From: Arthrobacter sp. Leaf69
GTDB taxonomy: Bacteria; Actinomycetota; Actinomycetes; Actinomycetales; Micrococcaceae
Direction of reading: 5' to 3'
Assembly (NCBI RefSeq): GCF_001422645.1
Contig: NZ_LMLR01000010.1
Coordinates: forward strand, 712,723 to 776,722
Length of the DNA: 64,000 nucleotides
Shown: positions 8,903 to 17,325 of the stretch, piece after piece
How the letters are laid out: every line of letters begins with the position of its first letter
How positions within the stretch are numbered: position 1 is the first letter of the stretch
Notes under the pieces: generated by a model
What the model saw: only the letters and a program-made list of their open reading frames with translations
Told to the model about the DNA's origin: nothing
Database searches by the model: none
Translations under genes and position numbers: made by a program

Positions 8903-9229
8903 CTAGGACAAGACGTCCGCAAATTCCTTCTCGAAGAACTGCTTGGGGCGCGCCCCGATGACGGTGCCTGTCACTTCGCCGCCCTGGAACAGGTAGACCG
9001 CGGGGATGGACGTGATACCAAACTGGGCTGCGATTGCCGGGTTGTCGTCAACGTTTACCTTGACGACGTCCACCTTCTCGCTGTACTCAACGGAGATCTC
9101 GTCGAGGATGGGTCCGAGTTTGCGGCACGGTCCGCACCATTCGGCCCAGAAGTCCACAATGACCGGCTTGGCCGAAGCCAGTACGTCGGTGCTGAAACTA
9201 GCGTCAGTTACGTCTTTTGCGTTGCTCAT
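8903..9229 (-). CDS. trxA: Thioredoxin
   Basis: This cytoplasmic thiol-disulfide reductase of 108 residues has the canonical redox motif WCGPC at 31-35 and the cis-proline region TSIPAVYLF. It is reduced by the thioredoxin reductase encoded 40 bases upstream. The two genes form a trxB-trxA operon in the order found in Mycobacterium and Streptomyces (trxB2-trxC, trxBA). Length and fold are standard. The ATG is preceded by GAAGAGAGAGA, an adequate ribosome-binding site. Expression probably depends on the thiol-stress-type promoter ahead of trxB. Confidence 0.97.
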   Translation of the reverse strand: MSNAKDVTDASFSTDVLASAKPVIVDFWAEWCGPCRKLGPILDEISVEYSEKVDVVKVNVDDNPAIAAQFGITSIPAVYLFQGGEVTGTVIGARPKQFFEKEFADVLS

Positions 9230-9269
9230 AGCCCTGTCTCTCTCTTCGGTTGGTTGATGCTCGACGGAT

Positions 9270-10226
9270 CTAGGCGTCGAAATCTGCGAGGTAGTGTTCG
9301 ACGTCGAGGGCGGCCACGCAGCCGGAACCGGAGGCCGTGATGGCCTGGCGGTAGGTCGGGTCGATGACGTCGCCGGCGGCGAAAACGCCCTGGACGCTGG
9401 TCTTCGAGGTGCGTCCTTCGACGGCGATGGTTCCCTCCGGGGTCAGGTCCAGCTTCCCCTTGACGAGGTCCGTGCGGGGATCGTTCCCGATCGCAACAAA
9501 CACGCCCGTGACGGCGAGTTCGGTCTCGGTGCCGTCCACAAGGTTCTTCAGCTGAAGTCCGGTGACCTTGTCCTGTCCCAGGACATCCTCGACGCCGGTG
9601 TTCCAGATGAAGCTGATCTTCTCGTGCGCAAGGGCGCGGTCGGCCATGATCTTGGACGCGCGGAGGGTGTCGCGGCGGTGGACGACGGTGACAGTCTTGG
9701 CGAACTTGGTGAGGAAGAGTGCTTCTTCCATTGCGGAGTCACCGCCGCCAATAACGGCGATGTCCTGATCCTTGAAGAAGAAACCGTCGCAAGTTGCACA
9801 CCAGCTGACGCCGTGGCCGGAGAGTCGCTTCTCGTTGGGCAGGCCGAGCTCACGGTAGGCCGAACCGGTCGACAGAATGATGGACCGCGCCTGGAAGGTC
9901 TCCCCTGAGCCGATGGTCACGGTTTTGATGTCGCCGTCGAGATCCAGTTCGGTCACGTCCTCGAACTGGATTTCCGTGCCGAACCGGGCAGCCTGCTTCT
10001 CGAAGTTCTCCATCAGGTCCGGACCCATGATGCCGTCGGGGAATCCCGGGTAGTTCTCGACGTCGGTGGTGTTCATCAGTTCGCCGCCGGCGGTCACCGA
10101 GCCGGCCAGGAGCAGCGGCTTCAGGTTTGCGCGCGCCGTGTACACCGCGGCCGTGTAGCCCGCGGGGCCGGAGCCGACGATGATGACATCACGCACTTCG
10201 GACGCGGTGTTTTCTGCGTTGCTCAC
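9270..10226 (-). CDS. trxB: Thioredoxin-disulfide reductase
   Basis: TrxB is the FAD-dependent homodimer that transfers electrons from NADPH to thioredoxin. With the GTG start at 10226 it has 318 residues, the usual length. The FAD-binding GSGPAG lies at 18-23, the redox CATC at 143-146, the NADPH-binding GGGDSA just after it, and a C-terminal FAD motif ends in GVFAAGDV. The GTG start was chosen over longer open-frame starts because AAGGAAGAGG sits about 10 bases upstream and the longer N-terminus has no homologous character. A GGAAT-N18-GTT promoter lies about 60-85 bases upstream. Confidence 0.96.
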   Translation of the reverse strand: MSNAENTASEVRDVIIVGSGPAGYTAAVYTARANLKPLLLAGSVTAGGELMNTTDVENYPGFPDGIMGPDLMENFEKQAARFGTEIQFEDVTELDLDGDIKTVTIGSGETFQARSIILSTGSAYRELGLPNEKRLSGHGVSWCATCDGFFFKDQDIAVIGGGDSAMEEALFLTKFAKTVTVVHRRDTLRASKIMADRALAHEKISFIWNTGVEDVLGQDKVTGLQLKNLVDGTETELAVTGVFVAIGNDPRTDLVKGKLDLTPEGTIAVEGRTSKTSVQGVFAAGDVIDPTYRQAITASGSGCVAALDVEHYLADFDA

Positions 10227-10286
10227 TGAACGGTGAACCTCTTCCTTTGTCGATGCGCCCGCCTGGGGTGGCCGGCCACATGGCAC

Positions 10287-10312
10287 AACTACTACTGGGC
10301 GCTGAATATTCC
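10287..10312 (-). promoter_or_regulatory. SigH/SigR-type (thiol oxidative stress) promoter of trxBA
   Basis: On the minus strand GGAAT at 10312-10308, an 18-base spacer and GTTGTG from 10289 match the GGAAT-N18/19-GTT consensus of actinobacterial SigR/SigH promoters. Streptomyces trxBA is a known target of that sigma factor. The predicted transcript start near 10280 leaves a leader of about 50 bases. Confidence 0.65.
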
Positions 10313-10335
10313 GGTCTGACCGGGCACCACGGGAC

Positions 10336-10367
10336 GGCGCCAAGACTCAGGGTACCGTCTTGGCGCC
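10336..10367. repeat. 11-bp perfect inverted repeat after the MviN-partner gene
   Basis: GGCGCCAAGAC at 10336-10346 and its complement at 10357-10367 could end transcription from the upstream minus-strand gene (stop at 10403). No T-run follows, so termination is an inference. Confidence 0.45.
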
Positions 10368-10402
10368 GGGGACCGCGGGGGTACTGGCTTGGTTACGGTC
10401 CC

Positions 10403-12004
10403 CTACTGGACCTTGATCTCGGCCAGGCGCAGGCCGAATCCGTAGCGCGTCTTCGGCGCCGCCAGCTTGGGCAGGGTCTTGATTGAGACGATGACGTACT
10501 GCGCTGTGACGGGTTCCTGCAGGGGCAGCGTGAGGTCCGGGGAGGTGAAGCTGTTGCTGCCCACCTGCTTGGCACCGTCCAAGGACGGGCGGTCGTTGGT
10601 GAAGACGCTGATGCTGCCGCCCGAGGCCCCCAACTGGCTGAGTGTCACCGAGGAAATCTTGGCAGGCTCTTTCAACTTGACGACGAGCGGAACACCATCG
10701 GGGGCGAATCCGCCCCAGCTGTCCGTGGCGAATTCCATGTCCGACCAGTAACTGGCGGCATTCCCGTCGAAGGTCTTGACCAGATCGCCGTCGTAGGTTC
10801 CGGCAAAGTCAAAGTCGCCCTGCCGCGTGACGCCCTCAATCGCGGGCGGAGCGGTGGCCGGCGCGGGGCTGCCGGTATCGGACGGCTCCGCCGAGGGTGT
10901 CGCGGGCGCGCTTGCGGAGGCAGTGGCGACGGCGTCGGGTTCCGGTGCGGACTTGAAGAGACTGCCGAGATTGGTAACAGCGAGAACCAGGCCGACCACC
11001 AGGACGGCCGCCAGAAGCCCGCCTACCAGCCAGCGCATGGACCGCGGCTCGCGCTGCGGCTCTTCATCGTTGCCGTAGTACTCGTCATCCTCTGCGGCTT
11101 CGCTGTTTCGGGCTGAGCCGGGGAAGTATCCCGGCGGCCGGTCCGCTGAACCGCTCGCGGCCATGGCGGCAGTCGCCGGGCCCGGGCGGGAGGTTTGCCG
11201 TTCGTCGGGGGCCGGCTGGTCGTAGTCGTCGTCGGACCACAGGGAAACCTTCGGCGTTTCGGCGGGAGCCGGTGGCTTGGAGTCAGGGGCAGCGGAGCGG
11301 GGCGCGCCTCCCTGCACGGGCTGGGGCGCCGTCGTGTGGGAAGCCGCTTCCTGCGGTGCCGTGTCGGGGGACGGGGCTTTCGCGGACGGCGCCGGCGCCG
11401 CGGCGGCACCACGGGCACCAGCAGCGGCGGCAGCTCCCGCCGCGCCAGCTGCTGCGGCACCTGCGGCCGGTGACGTTCCTGGACGCGAGGGCACGCGTGC
11501 CGGGGACGCGGGCGGAGCGGCCGGAGCGGCTCCGGATGCGGGGGCGCCCGGTTGGTTCTGCCCGTAGGTGATGTAGCCGGCGTCAACTTCTTCTTCGTCG
11601 TAGAGGCCGTCGTAGGTTTCGGGTTCGTGGGAACGCGGCTGGCCGAAGATTTCACTGCCAAGCGTGTCCGTAAAGAAGGGCTCCACGTAGGGCGGGTTGG
11701 AGGAGACAACCAGGTCCAGCAGGTCTGCGGCTGAGGTGTGGTTGGTGATGAGGTAGGTAGTGGCTTCGCTGACCCCAAGGTCGAGGATCTGCACGTTGCC
11801 GGGACGTTCGCCCGTGGCGACTTCCCGGGCGCTCTGGGCCACTTGATCCGCGTTGTCGGGCCCGGCCACGAGAATGCTCACCGCGCGGTTGAGCACCTGG
11901 TCCACACCGTCCAGCACCAGATCCTGGTCATGTGAGGTCAGTACAGTGGCAGTGACCTTGTAACGGCCACCTAGTACTGATCCGACATCGATCGGGTGGG
12001 ACAC
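10403..12004 (-). CDS. MviN-associated membrane protein: pseudokinase-like N-domain, TM helix, discoidin-like C-domain
   Basis: This 533-residue single-pass membrane protein follows murJ. Residues 10-110 (GGRYKVTATVLTSHDQ, then ARE, ILDLGV) resemble a Ser/Thr-kinase N-lobe that lacks recognisable catalytic motifs. A long Ala/Pro-rich linker spans about 150-315, a transmembrane helix about 324-346, and a C-terminal domain about 395-533 resembles F5/8 type C (discoidin-like) sugar-binding folds (TFDGNAASYWS, YVIVSIKTL, RLAEIKV). In Mycobacterium the MviN protein Rv3910 carries a pseudokinase and an extracellular domain on the same chain as the flippase; here they appear split off. A role in regulating lipid II flipping is inferred. 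GTG start with AGGAGG upstream. Confidence 0.75.
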   Translation of the reverse strand: MSHPIDVGSVLGGRYKVTATVLTSHDQDLVLDGVDQVLNRAVSILVAGPDNADQVAQSAREVATGERPGNVQILDLGVSEATTYLITNHTSAADLLDLVVSSNPPYVEPFFTDTLGSEIFGQPRSHEPETYDGLYDEEEVDAGYITYGQNQPGAPASGAAPAAPPASPARVPSRPGTSPAAGAAAAGAAGAAAAAGARGAAAAPAPSAKAPSPDTAPQEAASHTTAPQPVQGGAPRSAAPDSKPPAPAETPKVSLWSDDDYDQPAPDERQTSRPGPATAAMAASGSADRPPGYFPGSARNSEAAEDDEYYGNDEEPQREPRSMRWLVGGLLAAVLVVGLVLAVTNLGSLFKSAPEPDAVATASASAPATPSAEPSDTGSPAPATAPPAIEGVTRQGDFDFAGTYDGDLVKTFDGNAASYWSDMEFATDSWGGFAPDGVPLVVKLKEPAKISSVTLSQLGASGGSISVFTNDRPSLDGAKQVGSNSFTSPDLTLPLQEPVTAQYVIVSIKTLPKLAAPKTRYGFGLRLAEIKVQ

Positions 12005-12024
12005 GGGTTCCTCCTAGACTGTCC

Positions 12025-12102
12025 GGGAGTTGCCGAACTGATCACTTCATCAGTGACCGCGGGTCCCCCGGTAAGCCGGTGGACCCCTGGTCTGCAACTC
12101 CC
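12025..12102 (-). ncRNA. Candidate structured leader RNA (three-way junction)
   Basis: An outer 9-bp stem pairs 12025-12033 with 12094-12102 (GGGAGTTGC / GCAACTCCC). It encloses hairpin ACTGAT(12037-12042)/ATCAGT(12049-12054) and a longer hairpin GACC/GGTC (12055-12058 with 12089-12092), GGGTCC/GGACCC (12061-12066 with 12081-12086) and CCGG/CCGG around a TAAG loop. In the minus-strand transcript it ends about 12 bases before the AGGAGG of the MviN-partner gene. It matches no RNA family I recognise. Confidence 0.45.
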
Positions 12103-12174
12103 CTTGTTAGTCTTCGATCCTAGCCGATGCAGTGTCCGCGCCGCGGAAGCACGGCGCTGCGACCCGACTGGTTA

Positions 12175-14232
12175 CTATTTTTTCTTCTTGCCGCCGAACG
12201 GGAAATAAGGGTTGTGTCCCGCCGGTCCCTGGTAGGTCCGGCGTCCAGGCAGCGGGCTGTCCCCACGCCCCAAGCCGCCCTCCGCGGTGCTCGGCAAATC
12301 CTCGGCGGGAAGGTAACCGCCCTCCGGCCCGGCGCGTCCGGCGCGTTCGTCCTGTTCGCCAAGGTCAGGGCCGGCACGGAAGGATGCGGCGTCGAACTCC
12401 CCCGAAATTCTCGGAATAAGGCCGGTGTCCACCGAGACGGTGGCACGTTCCGGCCTGGTCCGCGTTGCGGCGGCGCCGTCCGGCAGGTCTTCGGCGCCGG
12501 GCTCGGCAGCCTGCCGGCGGCGCAGGCGGCCCAGCAGCGGCTGCAGCAGGTCGCTCAGCTCGGTCACGCGGAAGAGCTTCAGCAGGAGCAGGTAGGCCGC
12601 CAGCATGACGGGCCCGACGACGGCGATCGTCACCAGAGCGGCGATGGGGGTGCTCCAGGCGAAGCCATCCGGGCTGTAACTGCCCAGCAGCCACAAAGCC
12701 CCTGCCCCCGCCAGTGCGGAACCCAGCGCGGCGTAGCCCATCCTGATGTAGGAGTTGGCGATCCGCGGGCCGTCCAGATGGCCCAGGAGCCGGCGCAGGA
12801 AGACCGCGCTGACAATCACCGACAGGATGTTGCCGCCGGTGTAGAGGATGGCGATGGCGAAAATGATCTGATCGAACGGCAGGAACTGGATCGTGAAGGC
12901 GGCGACCACGTTCACGAGGGCCAGCACCAGCTGGATGAAGAACGGCGTCCGGGCGTCCTCGTTGGCGTAGAACACCCGGGACATCATGAAGTTGGCGCTC
13001 ATGAAGGGCGTGCTCAGGGCCAGGATAGTGAGGGTTTGGGCCAGCATAACGCCGTCCTGTTTCACCCCGCCGGAGAAGAACATGCCCAGGGGCCCGGCCA
13101 GCGCGAAGAGCGCCAGCGCGCCGAAGACGGTGGCGACGGCCATGGTCCGCAGCCCGTGGGAGAGTGCGTTGCGCAGCGCCGCGCGGTCCCCGTCCTGCGA
13201 GGCCCGGGTCATCCGGTTGAACAGCACCGTGGCCAGCGAGAGCGCAATGATGGAGTGCGGGAGCAGGTAGAGCTGGCTGGCCACTTCCAGAACGGCGTTG
13301 CCCGGCATCGTGTCCGCGGCCGGGTCCCCTGCCTGTTCCAGGCGGAGGCGTTCCGCGCCCGGAATTGTGGCGATACGCATGACATAGAGGAACGCCAGCT
13401 GCCCGACGGCGGCCGTCGCCAGGGTCCAGACGCTCAGCCGGGCGGCATGTCCCAGGCCGACGCCGCGCCAGCCGAACCGCGGACGCAGGCCCAGGCGGAG
13501 CCTGAACACCGGGACCAGCAGGATGGCGGTCTGGGCGATCACACCGATGGTGGAGAACCCGGCCACCAGGAAGGTCTGGCTGGAGTCCCACGTGTCCAGC
13601 GTGTGCGGGTTGGCCACGTTGGCACCGAACATCCAGATGAACATGCCGAGGCCGGCGATCGCGACAATGTTGTTCAGGATTGGGGCCCACATCGCCGGCC
13701 CGAACGCGCCGTGGGCGTTGAGCACCTGGGTCAGCAGGGCGTACAGGCCGTAGAAGAAGATCTGCGGAAGGCACCAGAACGCGAAGGACACGGCGAGGGC
13801 CTTCTGCTGCGGCGAGTAACCCTGCGTCGTCAGCTCAATGACCCACGGCGCCAGCAGCGTCACCGCCAGTGTCAGGGCCAGCAGCACCAGCACCGCAAGC
13901 GTCAGCAGCCGGCTGATGTAGTCGGCGCCCTTGTCCGGAGCCTTGCTCGCCTTGATGATCTGGGGCACCAGGACGGCGTTGAAGACGCCTCCGGCCACCA
14001 GCAGGAAGATCAGGTTCGGCAGGTTGTTCGCGTTGATGAACGTGTCGTTGACGGTGGAGCCCAGGCCAAGGGCGGCCGCCAGCATCCAGGTCTTGGCGAA
14101 GCCCAGGAAACGCGAGACCAGCGTGCCGGCGGCCATGATGGCGCTGGAACGGACTTCTCCGGATTGGACAGCTTTGGAATCGGCGGTGCCGGAGTGTGCT
14201 GGGGTGGGTTTGGCAGATGACATCGTCTTCAT
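12175..14232 (-). CDS. murJ: Lipid II flippase MurJ (MviN family)
   Basis: MurJ moves the peptidoglycan precursor lipid II across the cytoplasmic membrane. The 685-residue product has the MOP-superfamily pattern of about 14 hydrophobic helices. It includes the conserved first repeat (SRFLGFAKTWMLAAALG, NLPNLIFLLVAGGVFNAVLVPQII) and a hydrophilic C-terminal tail of about 110 residues ending in a basic cluster. No pseudokinase domain is attached; that portion is encoded by the next gene, 170 bases downstream. Two in-frame ATGs (14232 and 14223) are possible starts. A 60-base gap separates it from the NUDIX gene, with no DUF6049-type gene between, unlike in Mycobacterium. Confidence 0.94.
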   Translation of the reverse strand: MKTMSSAKPTPAHSGTADSKAVQSGEVRSSAIMAAGTLVSRFLGFAKTWMLAAALGLGSTVNDTFINANNLPNLIFLLVAGGVFNAVLVPQIIKASKAPDKGADYISRLLTLAVLVLLALTLAVTLLAPWVIELTTQGYSPQQKALAVSFAFWCLPQIFFYGLYALLTQVLNAHGAFGPAMWAPILNNIVAIAGLGMFIWMFGANVANPHTLDTWDSSQTFLVAGFSTIGVIAQTAILLVPVFRLRLGLRPRFGWRGVGLGHAARLSVWTLATAAVGQLAFLYVMRIATIPGAERLRLEQAGDPAADTMPGNAVLEVASQLYLLPHSIIALSLATVLFNRMTRASQDGDRAALRNALSHGLRTMAVATVFGALALFALAGPLGMFFSGGVKQDGVMLAQTLTILALSTPFMSANFMMSRVFYANEDARTPFFIQLVLALVNVVAAFTIQFLPFDQIIFAIAILYTGGNILSVIVSAVFLRRLLGHLDGPRIANSYIRMGYAALGSALAGAGALWLLGSYSPDGFAWSTPIAALVTIAVVGPVMLAAYLLLLKLFRVTELSDLLQPLLGRLRRRQAAEPGAEDLPDGAAATRTRPERATVSVDTGLIPRISGEFDAASFRAGPDLGEQDERAGRAGPEGGYLPAEDLPSTAEGGLGRGDSPLPGRRTYQGPAGHNPYFPFGGKKKK

Positions 14233-14291
14233 CGTCTCACCCGGGCACGGCTTTAGGCGCTATCGGAGTCCGATAAGAGGCCTGCGTGGCC

Positions 14292-14870
14292 CTAGCGGTG
14301 CTCCGGCAGGACTTCCTTCGCGAGGTCCGCGATGCGGCGTTCGTTCGGGAAGGAAAGCTTCCGGGCCAGCTCATGGATGGGCACCCAGGCGACGTCCACG
14401 GCTTCCTTGTCGGGATCGTTCTCGATGGTCAGCTCCCCGCCCGTGGCCTGGAGGAGGTAGTGGTGGACGGTCTTGTGGACGCGGTGGCCGCTGACCGTGA
14501 ACCAGTAGTCGATGCTTCCCAGCGGGGCGAGGATCTTGCCTTCGATGCCGGTTTCCTCGGCGATTTCCCGCACGGCGGCTTCCTCGTTGCTCTCTTTGCC
14601 TTCCGGATGCCCCTTCGGCAGGCACCATTCCAGCCGTCCGCCGCGATTAAGGCGGGCAATGATCGCAACCCGGAGCTCGGCGTCGGACGTGTCCACCACG
14701 ACGCCGCCGGCGGAGACTTCCTCCACGGTGGGGAGGGAGGCCTGCCCGGAGTGCTGTACCGGCGCGACGTTGGCACCGATTGCCGATGGCAACGGTGCGT
14801 TTGTCCTCCTGCCGGGAGCGCTCGGTACGGGATGGGCCATGAAGTCCACTCTAACGACTCTTGTCCGCAC
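14292..14870 (-). CDS. NUDIX hydrolase (MutT4-like)
   Basis: This 192-residue cytoplasmic hydrolase cleaves nucleoside-diphosphate-linked substrates. The Nudix box runs GHPEGKESNEEAAVREIAEE and continues TGI, matching G-x5-E-x7-RE-x2-EE-x-G, and supplies the Mg-binding glutamates. Its position between murJ and divergent pcnA corresponds to mutT4 (Rv3908) in Mycobacterium. Start is uncertain: GTG at 14870 (used here) or ATG at 14840, which would remove ten residues; neither has a strong ribosome-binding site. The actual substrate cannot be told from sequence. Confidence 0.88.
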   Translation of the reverse strand: MRTRVVRVDFMAHPVPSAPGRRTNAPLPSAIGANVAPVQHSGQASLPTVEEVSAGGVVVDTSDAELRVAIIARLNRGGRLEWCLPKGHPEGKESNEEAAVREIAEETGIEGKILAPLGSIDYWFTVSGHRVHKTVHHYLLQATGGELTIENDPDKEAVDVAWVPIHELARKLSFPNERRIADLAKEVLPEHR

Positions 14871-15009
14871 TTGATGACCTAAACATGGCAGGAAAGTGGA
14901 CGGCCGGGAAAGTGGATCGCCGGTTCCGTCCGCGCATTCGCTGCCGGTGGCGGACTTAGGGAGTATTCGGTGTGGTGCTGGCCGGGATTTCTGACAAGCT
15001 TAAGAAACT

Positions 15010-16476
15010 ATGGCGCACGCACATCACAAGACTGACTCGCACACTGTTGATTTCCAGGTGGACCCTGTGGTCCTGGAGCTTGGGCAGCGGTTTGTTGACG
15101 CCGGCCACGAACTCTCCCTCGTGGGCGGACCGGTGCGCGATCTGTTCCTGGGCAGGACGTCTCCGGACCTGGACTTCACCACGGACGCCACACCGGACCA
15201 GACGGTTGCCCTCATCAAGAAGTGGGCTGACAACTATTGGGAAATCGGGCGCGCCTTTGGCACCATCGGGATGCGCAAGTCCGGCTTCCAGATCGAAATC
15301 ACCACCTACCGCGCCGAGGCATACGATCCTGACTCCCGCAAACCCGTGGTGGCCTTCGGCAACTCGCTGACGGATGACTTGCTGCGCCGGGACTTCACCA
15401 TCAACGCCATGGCCCTGCGGCTCCCCTCTTTGGAGCTGGTGGATCCGTTCGGCGGAGTCCGCGACCTGCACGCTTCCATCCTCGCCACCCCGGGCGCCCC
15501 GGAAGCATCCTTTTCCGACGACCCGCTGCGCATGATGCGGGCTGCCCGCTTCGCCGCGCAGCTGGGCATCACAGTGCACGAGGACGTCCGCGCCGCCATG
15601 TCCCGGATGGCGGAGCGGATCACCATGATCTCCGCGGAACGTGTCCGCGAGGAGCTGGTCAAGCTCATCTGCGCGGCGCATCCCCGGGCTGGCGTGGACC
15701 TGCTAGTGGACACCGGGCTGGCCGACTTCGTGCTGCCTGAAGTCTCCGCGCTGCGCCTCGAATCGGACGAACACCACCGCCACAAGGATGTGTACCAGCA
15801 CTCACTCCAGGTCCTGGAGCAGGCCTCCGCCCTCGAATCGGATGCCGACGGCGCCGTGCCCGGCCCGGACTTTGTGCTGCGGTTCGCAGCGTTGATGCAC
15901 GACGTCGGGAAGCCGGCCACGCGCCGCTTCGAACCGGGCGGCGCCGTGAGCTTCCGCCACCACGACATGGTCGGATCCAAACTGACGACTAAACGGATGA
16001 AGGCGCTGCGCTTCGACAACGACACCATCAAGGCCGTAGCAAAGCTGGTGGAGCTGCACATGCGCTTCTACGGCTACGGCGATGCGGGCTGGAGCGACTC
16101 CGCGGTCCGCCGCTATGTCACCGACGCGGGCCCCCTCCTGGAACGACTGCACCGGCTGACCCGCTCGGACGTGACCACCCGCAACCAGCGCAAGGCCGAG
16201 CGGCTCGCCTTCGCCTACGACGATCTTGAAGCCCGGATCGCGGCCTTGCGCGAGCAGGAATCCCTCGAAGCCGTTCGCCCCGACCTGGACGGCGGCCGCA
16301 TCATGGAACTCCTGGGACTCAAACCCGGACCTGTCGTCGGGCGCGCCTACAAGTTCCTTCTGGAGGAACGGATGGAGCACGGCCCGCTGGACCCCGCCGC
16401 GGCCGAAGCCAAACTGCACGAATGGTGGGCGGCGCAGCCCGAATCCGCCGTCGCGCTCTCAACAGAGGAGTCCTAA
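15010..16476 (+). CDS. pcnA: CCA tRNA nucleotidyltransferase
   Basis: This enzyme adds or repairs the 3'-terminal CCA of tRNAs using CTP and ATP. The 488-residue protein has the class II nucleotidyltransferase motif LVGGPVRDLFLGR (37-49) with the catalytic pair in DLDF (53-56), the RRDFTINAMA motif, and an HD-domain segment LMHDVGKP near 295-302. The gene is divergent from NUDIX/murJ as in Mycobacterium (Rv3907c). The ATG at 15010 starts a conserved-length protein. The histidine phosphatase gene begins immediately after the stop codon, indicating cotranscription. Confidence 0.95.
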   Translation: MAHAHHKTDSHTVDFQVDPVVLELGQRFVDAGHELSLVGGPVRDLFLGRTSPDLDFTTDATPDQTVALIKKWADNYWEIGRAFGTIGMRKSGFQIEITTYRAEAYDPDSRKPVVAFGNSLTDDLLRRDFTINAMALRLPSLELVDPFGGVRDLHASILATPGAPEASFSDDPLRMMRAARFAAQLGITVHEDVRAAMSRMAERITMISAERVREELVKLICAAHPRAGVDLLVDTGLADFVLPEVSALRLESDEHHRHKDVYQHSLQVLEQASALESDADGAVPGPDFVLRFAALMHDVGKPATRRFEPGGAVSFRHHDMVGSKLTTKRMKALRFDNDTIKAVAKLVELHMRFYGYGDAGWSDSAVRRYVTDAGPLLERLHRLTRSDVTTRNQRKAERLAFAYDDLEARIAALREQESLEAVRPDLDGGRIMELLGLKPGPVVGRAYKFLLEERMEHGPLDPAAAEAKLHEWWAAQPESAVALSTEES

Positions 16477-17061
16477 GTGAGTGCACCTGTCAACGGCCCC
16501 CGTCCGCAGCTGTGGATCCTGCGGCACGGCGAAACCGAATGGTCCAAGAGCGGCCAGTACACCGGCCTCACCGACCTCCCGCTCACCGTAGAGGGCGAGC
16601 AGCAGTCCGTGGAGGCGCGCAAGGTGCTCGACGCCGTCGATTTTGACCTGGTGCTGACGTCGCCGCTGCGGCGTGCCCGCCGCACCGCGGAACTGGCTGG
16701 CTTCCCCGACGCCCAGCTGGAGCCACTCGCCGTTGAGTGGGACTACGGCGACTACGAGGGCATCAGCTCGGACCTGATCCGCAAGGACAACCCGGACTAC
16801 CTGATCTGGACCCACGGCGTACCGAACGGCGAAGCCCTCGACGACGTCGCCGCGCGCGCGGACAAGATTGTGGCCCGTGTGCTCGAATCCGGCCTGGACA
16901 ACGTGCTGATCGTTGCGCACGGCCACTTCTCCCGGATCCTCACCGCCCGGTGGCTGGGGCTCGATCCCCACGAGGGCCGGCATTTCATTCTGGGAACTGC
17001 GAAAGTGTGCACGCTCGGCTGGGATAAGAGGACCCCGGCAGTGGTCCGATGGGGCCTATAA
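16477..17061 (+). CDS. Histidine phosphatase (phosphoglycerate mutase-like) family protein
   Basis: The 194-residue cytoplasmic phosphatase of the branch-2/cofactor-dependent mutase superfamily has the catalytic LRHGET at 15-20 and the second histidine in IVAHGHFSR (about 146-154). These two histidines and Arg17 form the phosphate pocket. The GTG start directly abuts the pcnA stop, and the GAGGAG within the last pcnA codons serves as ribosome-binding site, so translation is probably coupled. In other actinobacteria such proteins are annotated as acid phosphatases or as phosphoglycerate mutase; substrate is unknown here. Confidence 0.9.
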   Translation: MSAPVNGPRPQLWILRHGETEWSKSGQYTGLTDLPLTVEGEQQSVEARKVLDAVDFDLVLTSPLRRARRTAELAGFPDAQLEPLAVEWDYGDYEGISSDLIRKDNPDYLIWTHGVPNGEALDDVAARADKIVARVLESGLDNVLIVAHGHFSRILTARWLGLDPHEGRHFILGTAKVCTLGWDKRTPAVVRWGL

Positions 17062-17229
17062 ATGCGGTTTAGAAAATAACTTCAAGAAAGTTTATGAATT
17101 CGGTAGTCAAGTACCGCCGACATAGGGTATTTTTATTTCTGACCCCAGAGCGTCCTGCCGGGGTCGAGGCGCGCGTCGCCCGGCCAGTCAGCCGGAGCTA
17201 CGGCATAACAGAAAAGGAGGTTGGGAGAA

Positions 17230-17325
17230 ATGATTACTTTGACTAGCGGATGGATGTACTTCGTCACCGCCACCCCGGCCTCTGTCGCTGAACCGCGCCC
17301 AAATTTCGGCCCGACTGCCTCCTGA
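17230..17325 (+). CDS. Possible 31-residue small protein
   Basis: The ATG at 17230 is preceded, nine bases upstream, by an ideal Shine-Dalgarno AAAAGGAGG (17212-17220). The 31-codon frame (beginning MITLTSGWMYFVTATP) has a hydrophobic first half and a Pro-rich end, and moderately high GC3. It may be a real small protein or a leader peptide for the next frame. It is not recognised; the ribosome-binding site is the main support. Confidence 0.4.
   Translation: MITLTSGWMYFVTATPASVAEPRPNFGPTAS

Noticed and set aside
12127..14220. 697-codon plus-strand frame
   Set aside because: It is exactly antisense to murJ, rich in Arg/Gly/Gln, and is a GC-rich shadow.
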